This document shows positions 1 through 7,267 of a stretch of DNA of 37,476 bases, piece by piece. The DNA comes from a virus: positions 1 through 37,476 of IMG/VR virus record IMGVR_UViG_3300032087_004624. The stretch is one strand, 5' to 3'. The notes below the pieces were generated by a model that was given only the letters and a program-made list of their open reading frames with translations, had not been told where the DNA came from and did not search any database. The first letter of the stretch is position 1. Each line of letters begins with the position of its first letter. The position numbers were made by a program, and so were the translations under genes.

Positions 1-172
1 ACTGTACCAATGTATTACGAGCTATTGTTACTAAAGACTCATTACCGATTGTACCAAATTGTAACTCTACTTTTTTAGTAGCTGCTAAAGCTGTAAGTTG
101 TAAACAGCTTTTAAAATAATCTGCGGTAATCATATTACCATAACAAGGTGTACCTATAAATATTTTTGTCAT
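1..172 (-). CDS. Glycosyltransferase-like protein, C-terminal part outside window
   Basis: The gene starts at the ATG at 172-170 on the minus strand and runs off the left edge, leaving 57 residues. They open MTKIFIGTPCYG and later read GNESLVTIARNTLVQ. This pattern (first beta strand followed by GTPCYG, then an ARNxLV segment) matches the GT-A-like glycosyltransferases I know from marine phages, in which the second segment lies in the nucleotide-sugar pocket. The start overlaps the stop of the upstream oxygenase gene as ATGA, so it is the last visible member of a coupled operon. A role in modifying surface polysaccharide or virion glycans is inference. The catalytic DxD region is not in the window. 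Confidence 0.55.
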   Translation of the reverse strand, partial: MTKIFIGTPCYGNMITADYFKSCLQLTALAATKKVELQFGTIGNESLVTIARNTLVQ

Positions 173-699
173 TCAATATGTGATTTAAAATTAAAAGCTA
201 AAGATATTCTTTCTTTTTTTGAATCTATTACTCTATGAAAAGTTGTTGAATCAAATAATAACAAATCTCCTTTTTCTGGAGTAATTTTTTTTCTTGTATT
301 TTCTGGAAAAACTGCAAACTCTATGGATGAATTTTCGTTTGAAAGATACAAAACTCCTGAGCCTGAGCTGCCAAGATGTTGATGAAATTCTTGATATCCA
401 TTTTCTTGTAAAACATTTATCCAAGATTCATCAATGTAGAAGGGCACTGATTTTTTATAATTATTTAAATAAAGGTTTTCTATTTGTTCATAAATATTTT
501 TTCGTACATATTTAAATTCTTCGATATCATGAAGAATATTTTTATAAACATCATAAGATGTTTTTATGTTGCAATCCCAAGATCTTGCTAAAAAGTTTTT
601 TTTATTTTGTTCTATGTATGAAAAAATAGTCTCAAACAAATGAGGATTTATTTTTGTTTTATATACACTTACCTTTTTTAATTCTATTTCTTCAATCAT
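169..699 (-). CDS. 2OG-Fe(II) oxygenase superfamily protein (first of three)
   Basis: A 176-residue protein. The C-terminal half has the double-stranded beta-helix signature: ESWINVLQENGYQEFHQHLG (His106 and His108 as the HxH/D iron pair), then SGVLYL, then GDLLLFDSTTFHRV with the distal His155, and ERISLAFNF with Arg164 as likely 2-oxoglutarate ligand. This arrangement resembles the TIGR02466 group of phage oxygenases. Such enzymes couple 2-oxoglutarate decarboxylation to hydroxylation; the substrate cannot be read from sequence. The N-terminal 85 residues are not recognisable. The gene overlaps its neighbours by 4 bases on both sides (ATGA), so it is translated as part of the left-end operon. 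Family assignment is fairly firm; function is open. Confidence 0.75.
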   Translation of the reverse strand: MIEEIELKKVSVYKTKINPHLFETIFSYIEQNKKNFLARSWDCNIKTSYDVYKNILHDIEEFKYVRKNIYEQIENLYLNNYKKSVPFYIDESWINVLQENGYQEFHQHLGSSGSGVLYLSNENSSIEFAVFPENTRKKITPEKGDLLLFDSTTFHRVIDSKKERISLAFNFKSHIE

Positions 700-977
700 G
701 TTTTAGAATAACTCACTGTTAAATATTCTATTTTTTTTATCCATCCTTTAGGTATTGCTATTGCACCTCCGCCATGATTATCATCCTTGTCCGCGCACCA
801 TGAGCGCATAACAACAATTTTCTCAGGTGAATTGGTTACTAACCAACCTACTTCTTGGCATGTGGCTAAAGGAGCATTAACAATATCCTTTATAGGAAGC
901 CAACCTGTTTCTGTATCACGGGCATCGAGCCACGTCACACGGACCATAGGTGTTTTATTTATATCAAAAAGCGCCAT
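696..977 (-). CDS. Conserved small phage protein, function unknown
   Basis: A 93-residue protein starting MALFDINKTPMVRVTWLDARD. I do not recognise a named domain. The core VRVTWLDARDTETGW ... EVGWLVTNSPEKIVVMRSW looks like a compact all-beta fold with regularly spaced tryptophans, a pattern I associate with small conserved phage proteins. There is no signal peptide, membrane segment or cysteine cluster. It starts 14 bases inside the end of the preceding oxygenase gene and overlaps the next oxygenase by 4 bases, so it is embedded between two 2OG-Fe(II) oxygenases and is probably co-translated with them. An accessory role to these enzymes is only suggested by position. Confidence 0.7.
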   Translation of the reverse strand: MALFDINKTPMVRVTWLDARDTETGWLPIKDIVNAPLATCQEVGWLVTNSPEKIVVMRSWCADKDDNHGGGAIAIPKGWIKKIEYLTVSYSKT

Positions 978-1494
978 CTTTTTTCGTTACTTCTCTGTAA
1001 AAAATATTAAGAGTATATCTATTCGAGCTATCTCCAAACGATTGTAAATCTGAGTGTGGTATTTTTAAGCCGTTAAAAAACAAAGCTCTGTTCTCTACAA
1101 AACCTATATGTGATGATAACTTTTCATTATGTAAAAAACCTGTACCATTATTAAGTAAAGGTTCTCCCTTTACAAATAAAAGAAAGTTAGCAACATTATC
1201 TTTATCATCATCAGTATGAAACAAAGGTTCTTTGTTATTCTCTCGTAAATGTGCACTTACGGATATTGGTTCAAGATTTCTATGTGGAAAGAAATATTGT
1301 TTAATTAAATTAACTAAAGGATCACTGTGAATACTTTTGTTAAAAGTATGTCGCATACCATATAGTTGACCCTCTGGATTTTTTACTTCCTGATATTCAA
1401 GCTTTGTAACTGTATCTTGAAGTGACTTTAACGTAGCTTCATCTAAAAAATCATCAACATACATGACAAACTTTGTCTCTTTATGATGTTGCAT
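964..1494 (-). CDS. 2OG-Fe(II) oxygenase superfamily protein (second of three)
   Basis: A 176-residue protein. The iron-binding motif is FHTDDD (His93, Asp95), followed by NFLLFVKG, a turn, and FFNGLKIPHSDL with distal His147; RYTLNIFY supplies the likely 2-oxoglutarate arginine (Arg159). The order and spacing match a prolyl-4-hydroxylase-like double-stranded beta helix. It is not a recent duplicate of the flanking oxygenases, because residues outside the motifs differ. Its ATG overlaps the stop of the upstream oxygenase gene (TAATG), consistent with coupled translation. The target (protein, nucleic acid base or small metabolite) is unknown. Confidence 0.75.
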   Translation of the reverse strand: MQHHKETKFVMYVDDFLDEATLKSLQDTVTKLEYQEVKNPEGQLYGMRHTFNKSIHSDPLVNLIKQYFFPHRNLEPISVSAHLRENNKEPLFHTDDDKDNVANFLLFVKGEPLLNNGTGFLHNEKLSSHIGFVENRALFFNGLKIPHSDLQSFGDSSNRYTLNIFYREVTKKDGAF

Positions 1495-2186
1495 TAGTTT
1501 TCTAAAGGCTGTGGCTCGTCTTTTTTAATCAAATGTAAGTTAAAAGATACCGATCTTCTCTCTTCATTTGGTGTTCTAAACGGATACACGCCGTGTGCTA
1601 ACCAATTTGGAAACAGAAATATATCACCAACCTTTGGAGATTCTTGATGCTTATGTCCACTGAACGTCGCCGCTTGACCATTGAACCAACATATATCGCC
1701 AACAGTTGGGTAGTGATCTTCTTTCGCATATTCATCAGGTAGGCTTGGTGGCACTCGTAGATAACACACACCAGATAATTGACCCTCGTGTATATGAAAA
1801 GGATTAAAGTCTCCTGACCATTGGCTCACGGCCCACATAGATTCAATAACCATCTTACCAACAAACTCTGGTTTGATTGTTTCACTTGCTGGCGGTATAG
1901 AAATATAATTCTTAACCATCTCACCAATTAGTTGAACCATTGGCATAAACTCCTCTGTGTTCATCCAGTCTTGAGGATAACGCACTTCTTGTTTAACATT
2001 ACCTGCTAAGTTACCTGAATGATCAAACTCTTTTGATAATTTTTCATCCGTTAACATTTCTGTTGCTTTTTTATCTAGCATTTCAGTAATAAAGTCAGGC
2101 ATCTTGCCTCTCATTATTGTAGGACCAAAAGGTCTAATGGTGTCAAACTTTAAGACTTGCTCTTGAGGCTTTTTCTTTTTTGCCAT
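1494..2186 (-). CDS. 2OG-Fe(II) oxygenase, TIGR02466-like (third of three)
   Basis: A 230-residue protein starting MAKKKKPQEQ. An in-frame extension of 28 residues to 2270 is possible, but the ATG at 2186 has an ideal Shine-Dalgarno (AAAAGGAGTTAAT) and the extension has none. The motif SGDFNPFHIHEGQLSGVCYL gives His131-x-His133; GDIFLFPNWLAHGV gives distal His198; ERRSVSFNLHL gives the 2-oxoglutarate arginine. This is the classic TIGR02466 pattern of T4-like and marine phages. It is the first gene of the left-end minus operon and lies directly downstream of a sigma70-like promoter at 2232-2260. Confidence 0.85.
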   Translation of the reverse strand: MAKKKKPQEQVLKFDTIRPFGPTIMRGKMPDFITEMLDKKATEMLTDEKLSKEFDHSGNLAGNVKQEVRYPQDWMNTEEFMPMVQLIGEMVKNYISIPPASETIKPEFVGKMVIESMWAVSQWSGDFNPFHIHEGQLSGVCYLRVPPSLPDEYAKEDHYPTVGDICWFNGQAATFSGHKHQESPKVGDIFLFPNWLAHGVYPFRTPNEERRSVSFNLHLIKKDEPQPLEN

Positions 2187-2210
2187 ATTAACTCCTTTTT
2201 CAATTAGATA

Positions 2211-2239
2211 TTGTAATATAGCAATATTTTGCCTATAAA
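2211..2239 (+). promoter_or_regulatory. Sigma70-like promoter for the virion-protein operon
   Basis: TTGTAA (2211-2216) and TATAAA (2234-2239) are 17 bases apart on the plus strand, a good match to sigma70. The start would be near 2246, giving a leader of about 65 bases before the ATG at 2311. The spacer contains AATAT-AGCA-ATATT (2215-2228), an AT-rich inverted repeat. Confidence 0.5.
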
Positions 2240-2260
2240 TAAATAGATTATTATCTTCAA
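2232..2260 (-). promoter_or_regulatory. Sigma70-like promoter for the left-end oxygenase operon
   Basis: On the minus strand TTGAAG (2260-2255) and TATAGG (2237-2232) are separated by 17 bases. Transcription would start near 2225, leaving a short leader before the ATG at 2186. It faces the plus-strand promoter at 2211-2239 and partly overlaps it. Prediction only. Confidence 0.5.
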
Positions 2261-2278
2261 GTTTATCCAACTTGCCCC

Positions 2279-2293
2279 CAATATAGAATATTG
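2279..2293. promoter_or_regulatory. Palindrome CAATAT-AGA-ATATTG, possible operator
   Basis: A perfect 6-bp inverted repeat with a 3-base centre lies between the divergent promoters and the first virion gene. It is followed by GTTATAACTTA (2293-2303), one of the AAGTTATAAC-like motifs found in other promoter regions of this genome. A regulator-binding role is inference. Confidence 0.35.
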
Positions 2294-2310
2294 TTATAAC
2301 TTAGGAGATT

Positions 2311-4173
2311 ATGTTTAAAAAATTATTTAAGAAAATCAAAGATGTTGCTGGAGATATTGCCCCTTATGCTGGGCTTATAGCTTCAGGCTTTGGTTTAGGC
2401 CCTTTATATTCAACTTTAATTGGTGCTGGAGTTCCTTTAGTTGCTGGTCAAGATGCAGGCAAAGTTATGTCTGGTGGATTAGGTGGATACTTTGGTGGTA
2501 AGACTTTTGGTAGTAAAGGTGCTGGCACATATATTTCTCCTTTAGATATGATAAAAAACAAAGGTGTTAATTTCGGTGGCACAGGCGGAATGCAAAAAGC
2601 AAGAGATTTAGCTTTGGATAGATTAAAAGGTGCAGCTTCTTTCTCTGGTTTAGATGATGACAATCCATTTAAATATGCTCCTGGCGTACTTGGTGGTTTG
2701 ACATTTGCTAGTGGTCTTGGTTTATTTGGTGATGAAGAAGTTCCACAAAATAGAGGATCAAACTTTGTTTACAATCCAGATGACAACACCTTAGATGATA
2801 TTCAATCAGGATTTTTTCAACAAGCTCAAGACTTTGATTACTTACCTAATGTCCCAGGTGGCATTGAAGATTATTTAAGAAAGATTGGTTTACTAGCTAA
2901 TGGAGGCAGATCATTTAAAGATGGAGACATGACAACGTATGCTGCTCCTCCGCCCGACCCTAATAATCCTGAAGATTTAGAATTAATATTAAATAACATG
3001 GTATTTCGTAGATTAAATGATCCTAATAGATTTGATGATCAAAGATCAAGATACGGGGACAATGATGAAATGTTGCGTATGTATAGATTTACTTTAGATC
3101 CAGATGAGTCAAAAGCAATAGCTATGGAACTTGCGAAAAAAACTGGTGTAACAAGTGATAGCCCTGAGTTTGAAAAATACAGAAATATTATTTATGATCA
3201 ATCACTCATGATTGGTGGTAAACAAGATAAAGAAAGAAGAAAACTATTTGGTTTATTTGCCGAAGGAGGCGTTGCATCAATGATGGATCCTAACTTAGTA
3301 GGTGGGGACAGAATAAATCCTACTGGCGGAAGAATACTTGGTAGAGGTGCGGGTAGAGAAGATTTATTAGAAGGTGAAATTGTTGATCCAAATTCTGGTA
3401 AAACTCAAGAGATAAGAGTAAGTAATAATGAACACGTAATACCTGAGTATGCTTTATTTGCAATGGGTGGTGGCAATACAGAAAAAGGTCAACAAATGAT
3501 GGATGATCTACGAGCTAAAACAAAACCAATGGCTAAACAAATGGGTTATGATTTTGAAGGTGCGGAAGATGGTTCAATGAATTATGCTCCAATTATGGCA
3601 CAAGATGGCACACAAACTCGCGGACCTAATATGGATATGAGGAAAATGATACAAAAGCTTATGGCTCAAGGTAAATCAATTGAAGAGATCATGGCAATAA
3701 TTCAAAGATTGAACACAGGTAGTCAAACAAAACAACAGCAAATGCCAATGATGGCTGCTGATGGGGTAAAAATAATGCCAGAACCAGCGCCGACACCTAA
3801 TGTATCAATGGATAAAATAATTGAAAATAGAATTAAACAACAAGAATTAACTAAAATGTTCCAAGAAAATCCTTCAGAGTTTACTAAAATGTTTGGGCTA
3901 CAAGCAGCCGAAATGATGAGAAAAAAATTAGGAATGCGAACTCAAAAATCTATGGAAGAAGATTTAGGTGCAGTTTTCAGACCAGGTAGTGCAGAGTTGG
4001 TAGGTTATAATATTGCAAATGGAATAGGAACAGATCAAGTAAATGGTTTAGAAAGAATGAGTAGAAACATGCAAGACGGATCGATGACCGCGGACCCTAT
4101 GATGACCGCAGGTTTAGGTTCGGTGGTAAAAGGTCTTGAAGATGCGCAACAAATGAGTAGGATGATAAGATAA
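2311..4173 (+). CDS. Large virion-associated protein with glycine-rich N terminus
   Basis: A 620-residue protein. The N terminus starts MFKKLFKKIKDVAGDIAPYAG and continues into a glycine-rich stretch (residues about 20-70) rich in GLG, GGY and GGK, like phage proteins that enter or cross membranes. Later come repeated GG-containing linkers (LANGGRSFKDGD, FAEGGVASMM, GGRILGRGAGRED) and the segment NNEHVIPEYALFAMGGGNTEKG, which resembles the VIP-containing segment of many tape-measure or internal virion proteins. The C-terminal third is methionine- and glutamine-rich (for example QKLMAQGKSIEEIMAIIQRL). It is first in the plus-strand virion operon, with Shine-Dalgarno AGGAGA. A structural or ejection role is likely; the exact position in the particle is unknown. 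Confidence 0.65.
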   Translation: MFKKLFKKIKDVAGDIAPYAGLIASGFGLGPLYSTLIGAGVPLVAGQDAGKVMSGGLGGYFGGKTFGSKGAGTYISPLDMIKNKGVNFGGTGGMQKARDLALDRLKGAASFSGLDDDNPFKYAPGVLGGLTFASGLGLFGDEEVPQNRGSNFVYNPDDNTLDDIQSGFFQQAQDFDYLPNVPGGIEDYLRKIGLLANGGRSFKDGDMTTYAAPPPDPNNPEDLELILNNMVFRRLNDPNRFDDQRSRYGDNDEMLRMYRFTLDPDESKAIAMELAKKTGVTSDSPEFEKYRNIIYDQSLMIGGKQDKERRKLFGLFAEGGVASMMDPNLVGGDRINPTGGRILGRGAGREDLLEGEIVDPNSGKTQEIRVSNNEHVIPEYALFAMGGGNTEKGQQMMDDLRAKTKPMAKQMGYDFEGAEDGSMNYAPIMAQDGTQTRGPNMDMRKMIQKLMAQGKSIEEIMAIIQRLNTGSQTKQQQMPMMAADGVKIMPEPAPTPNVSMDKIIENRIKQQELTKMFQENPSEFTKMFGLQAAEMMRKKLGMRTQKSMEEDLGAVFRPGSAELVGYNIANGIGTDQVNGLERMSRNMQDGSMTADPMMTAGLGSVVKGLEDAQQMSRMIR

Positions 4174-5186
4174 TGGCTGAGACACAAACGATTACTTATG
4201 GTAAACCCGCCTATATTGAAAAGGCACAGCAAGATTTATTAAATGCCTTAAATCAATATATTACAGACATTCCAGGTCTTCCTGAAAAACAAGCTACTGG
4301 ATTATCCGACACACAGAAGTTTGCTATTGAACAATTAAAAACTGGTCTTGGACAATATGATCCTACCTTAACAGCAGCTCAAGATGCTTTTACTTCAGGT
4401 ATTACTACGGCTGGTGCTGCTCTTCCTGATTTCTTAACACAAGGTCAACAGTATTTAAGTGACGCGGCAAGCGCACAGTTTGATCCTTCTAGTGCTGGTC
4501 AATACATGAATGAATATCAAAAATATGTCATTGATGAAATTAACAAACAAGCAGATTTAGCAAAGAAACAAGCAACTGATGCAGCTCAAAAAGCTGGTGC
4601 TTTTGGTGGAGATAGAGAAACTGTGGCATTGGGTCAGATAGAAGATGCACGTTTAGGTCAAGTAGGTAAAGCTTCACAAACAGCGATTGATAAAGCTCTA
4701 CAATTAGCGCTTGGTTCTTTTGGTCAAGAACAAAAATCAAAACAAGTAGCTGGTCAGTTAGCTCCTTATTACACAAGTGCTGCTTCAAAAGCACAGACAG
4801 ATCAAATAAAAAGTTTATTATCTGGTGCTCAAGTAGGTGGAGGTTTAGCAAGTTTGGAAAACAAGCTTGGCTTACAAGATATTTCTGCTCTGCTAGGTGC
4901 TGGTTCTTTAGAGCAAGCTGCAATAAAAGAAGCTCAAGATACCGAATATCAAAATATTCTTGCAGCACAAAACAGACCTTTACAACTATACGGAGCTTAC
5001 TCCGATGCTATAAGTGGATTACCAAGTAATCAAGGATATCAAATACAAGAAACTTATGGTTCAACGTCTTCGCCTCTTCAAGATATATTAGGTGCTGGAG
5101 CTGCTATTCTAGGTGGATCTAATATTTTTAATAGTAGAGATGGTGGATCGATGAACAAGGGAATAATGGCTTTAAAACATGGCTGA
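4173..5186 (+). CDS. Conserved virion-operon protein, Ala/Gln-rich helical
   Basis: A 337-residue protein starting MAETQTITYGKPAYIEKAQQ. It contains the segment QYMNEYQKYVIDEINKQADL followed by KKQATDAAQKAGAFGGDRETV, a pattern (NPYQ-like segment, long amphipathic helix, then GAFGGxRE) I recognise from marine phage virion operons. Composition is rich in Ala, Gln and Leu and suggests long helices. It ends in a glycine/serine tail with NSRDGGSMNKG. The start overlaps the preceding stop (TAATG) and the end overlaps the next gene by 8 bases. A structural or ejection role is inferred from context; no enzymatic motif is seen. Confidence 0.65.
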   Translation: MAETQTITYGKPAYIEKAQQDLLNALNQYITDIPGLPEKQATGLSDTQKFAIEQLKTGLGQYDPTLTAAQDAFTSGITTAGAALPDFLTQGQQYLSDAASAQFDPSSAGQYMNEYQKYVIDEINKQADLAKKQATDAAQKAGAFGGDRETVALGQIEDARLGQVGKASQTAIDKALQLALGSFGQEQKSKQVAGQLAPYYTSAASKAQTDQIKSLLSGAQVGGGLASLENKLGLQDISALLGAGSLEQAAIKEAQDTEYQNILAAQNRPLQLYGAYSDAISGLPSNQGYQIQETYGSTSSPLQDILGAGAAILGGSNIFNSRDGGSMNKGIMALKHG

Positions 5187-7266
5187 GGTAAATCAAAATT
5201 CAGATCTTTTTAACTTTGACTTTAGTGAAGCAATTCCTAATCTTCAAAAAAATTTAGGTGAGTTTGGTGAAGATGTTAAATCTATTGGTGGATTTTTAAA
5301 AGCTGTAAATGAATTTAATCCAGCGGAAAAAGCAAATTACATAAACGATAACTATCAAACTTTTGATGTAAATCAACTTAACGAAGCTTTAAAAGAAATG
5401 AATTCAGGCATATTACAATACAATGCTAATCATGATGAAATAGTAAGAAATTTACAGGCAAGAATAGCAAATCTTACAAGCAATAATATAGTTCCGGGTG
5501 CAAACACTAGTAATGACACAGTAAGTAACAATACTCCTGACTCTATAGTCAGCCCTACCTTAGCTTCAACAGCAAGTCAATTTGGACCTGTTATTACAGG
5601 TAAAGATCAATATGACACGTCAACTGAATATCAAAAAAGAAAGTATGAAGAAGAAGCAAATACTCCAGATATAGATGAAGCGGAAGTTAATGCATTTTTG
5701 ACAAATGAAAAAAGAGGTAACGAAGGTACTAGAGAAGCAAGAAATGAATTACAAATAAAAAATTCTCTTTATCAGCTTAGAAACTCGGAAGCAGAACAAC
5801 AATTTGAAATTTTAAAAAGCACTGAAGGTAGGATGACTGATGCAGAAAAGAAAAACAGAGTGGCAACTCTTACAGAAGAGTTAAAAGAGTCAATTGGTTA
5901 TGATGAAAAATTAGATAAAAATATGTTGTTGTTTAAATTTGGTGTTGACTTACTAAATGCTAGATCAAACAGAACAAAACCTTTACCAAAATTTCTTGAT
6001 GCGGTGGCTCAAGCATTAGCTCCTACTTCACAGTACATTATGCAACAAAAAGCACAAAAACAAAATGATTTAAAAGAAATTGGTTTAACAGCCTTTAGTT
6101 TAGTTAAAGAAGAAGATGATGCAGCACGAAAAAGATTTGAAGAAGATCCTCGTTTTGCTTCTGCTGTTATGGCAATTGATTATGATGACGACGGCAATAG
6201 ATCTGGACAAACTTCATTCTTTAAACCTATCATGACACCTGCTGAAGCTACTTTTTATTCTAATTTTAAATACCCTGAAACAATTGGAGGAGTGCCCGTG
6301 CCAGCAGAATTAGTAGGTAAACAAATGTTTACAATTACACAAACTCCTAACGCAACAGATCAAGTGTATTCGAGTGGGTTAGTTGGAAAAGATTTAAAAG
6401 CATTACAAAAACATGCTGACGTATTAAAATTTTTAGAGCAAGGTTTAGACTCTGTACAGAAAGTTTTACAAGTTGGTAATAAATATAATGAACAAGGTAA
6501 AGCTGTGTATGGTCCTTCCTATAATGCTAGAATTTTCAAAAAAACTTTGACCGCAATTTTAGATGAGGGTTCCAACACTTTTGCAGAGTTTTTTGGTACA
6601 GGTGATAAATTTAAAGCTATTAAAGAAAAAATAGCTGGAAAAGATAAACTATCTCAACAACAAATTATTTTAAATGAATTGGGTGTTGACGTGGATGTTA
6701 ATAGTTTAGTTTCTATTGCCAATAGTCAAAAAAATGCTGTCATAGCTGAAATAAATAGTAGTGACTTAACTGATGAAGAAAAAGCCCAATCACGTTCACA
6801 AGTTGCAGAATATTTTGGAGAATTTCAACGAGATTTATCTGGAGATCCTGATTTGGATATATTAAAAATATTAGAGACAACAAACACATTTGCATTTGCA
6901 CGATATTTACAAGGTTCAAACAGACTACTTAAAGATGTTATTAATACCGCAAGAAAAAATGTTCAACTTGGTGGACTTAATAACTCACATGAAATGACAA
7001 TGAATAGATACAAAAAATTTTTAAATTATTTTGCTGATGAGTATAACAAAGAACTTGAATATGTTCTTAGCCCAGAGGAATTTGAACAACATAAAATAAG
7101 AGTATCAGGAGATGGTTTATCTTATCAAGGTGGTTGGAGCCCACAAAAAACCGATACGGGCTCTGAAAGTTCATCCGCTCAAACATCAAATTATTATAAT
7201 AATGAAAAGATTGACAAGTTAGACGGACTTGTACCCCCTGAATTATTAAATCAATTAAGAAATTAA
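5179..7266 (+). CDS. Large virion-operon protein, function unknown
   Basis: A 695-residue protein starting MAEVNQNSDLFNFDFSEAIP. No domain is recognised. Acidic, asparagine-rich N-terminal residues are followed by a charged helical region around residues 150-245 (many KR/E pairs, for example NEKRGNEGTREARNELQIKN), a segment near 260-290 (RSNRTKPLPKFLDAVAQALA), and a long alpha-helical C-terminal half. It ends in a low-complexity linker (QKTDTGSESSSAQTSNYYNN). Lack of signal or membrane segments and its place between other large proteins point to an internal virion or ejection protein. It overlaps the previous gene by 8 bases and ends 1 base before the next. Confidence 0.6.
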   Translation: MAEVNQNSDLFNFDFSEAIPNLQKNLGEFGEDVKSIGGFLKAVNEFNPAEKANYINDNYQTFDVNQLNEALKEMNSGILQYNANHDEIVRNLQARIANLTSNNIVPGANTSNDTVSNNTPDSIVSPTLASTASQFGPVITGKDQYDTSTEYQKRKYEEEANTPDIDEAEVNAFLTNEKRGNEGTREARNELQIKNSLYQLRNSEAEQQFEILKSTEGRMTDAEKKNRVATLTEELKESIGYDEKLDKNMLLFKFGVDLLNARSNRTKPLPKFLDAVAQALAPTSQYIMQQKAQKQNDLKEIGLTAFSLVKEEDDAARKRFEEDPRFASAVMAIDYDDDGNRSGQTSFFKPIMTPAEATFYSNFKYPETIGGVPVPAELVGKQMFTITQTPNATDQVYSSGLVGKDLKALQKHADVLKFLEQGLDSVQKVLQVGNKYNEQGKAVYGPSYNARIFKKTLTAILDEGSNTFAEFFGTGDKFKAIKEKIAGKDKLSQQQIILNELGVDVDVNSLVSIANSQKNAVIAEINSSDLTDEEKAQSRSQVAEYFGEFQRDLSGDPDLDILKILETTNTFAFARYLQGSNRLLKDVINTARKNVQLGGLNNSHEMTMNRYKKFLNYFADEYNKELEYVLSPEEFEQHKIRVSGDGLSYQGGWSPQKTDTGSESSSAQTSNYYNNEKIDKLDGLVPPELLNQLRN

Positions 7267-7267
7267 C

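Noticed and set aside
2187-2270. 28-residue extension of the third oxygenase
   Set aside because: No ribosome site; covers the promoter and palindromes, while ATG 2186 has an ideal site.
2272-2300. Promoter TTGCCC-17-TATAAC for the gene at 2311
   Set aside because: Spacing is right, but transcription would begin at about 2307, inside the Shine-Dalgarno; more likely an operator motif, and a better promoter lies at 2211-2239.
4540-4968. A 142-codon frame antisense to the virion protein at 4173-5186
   Set aside because: Leucine/glutamine-rich mirror of Ala/Gln-rich coding DNA; no ribosome site, no neighbours on that strand.
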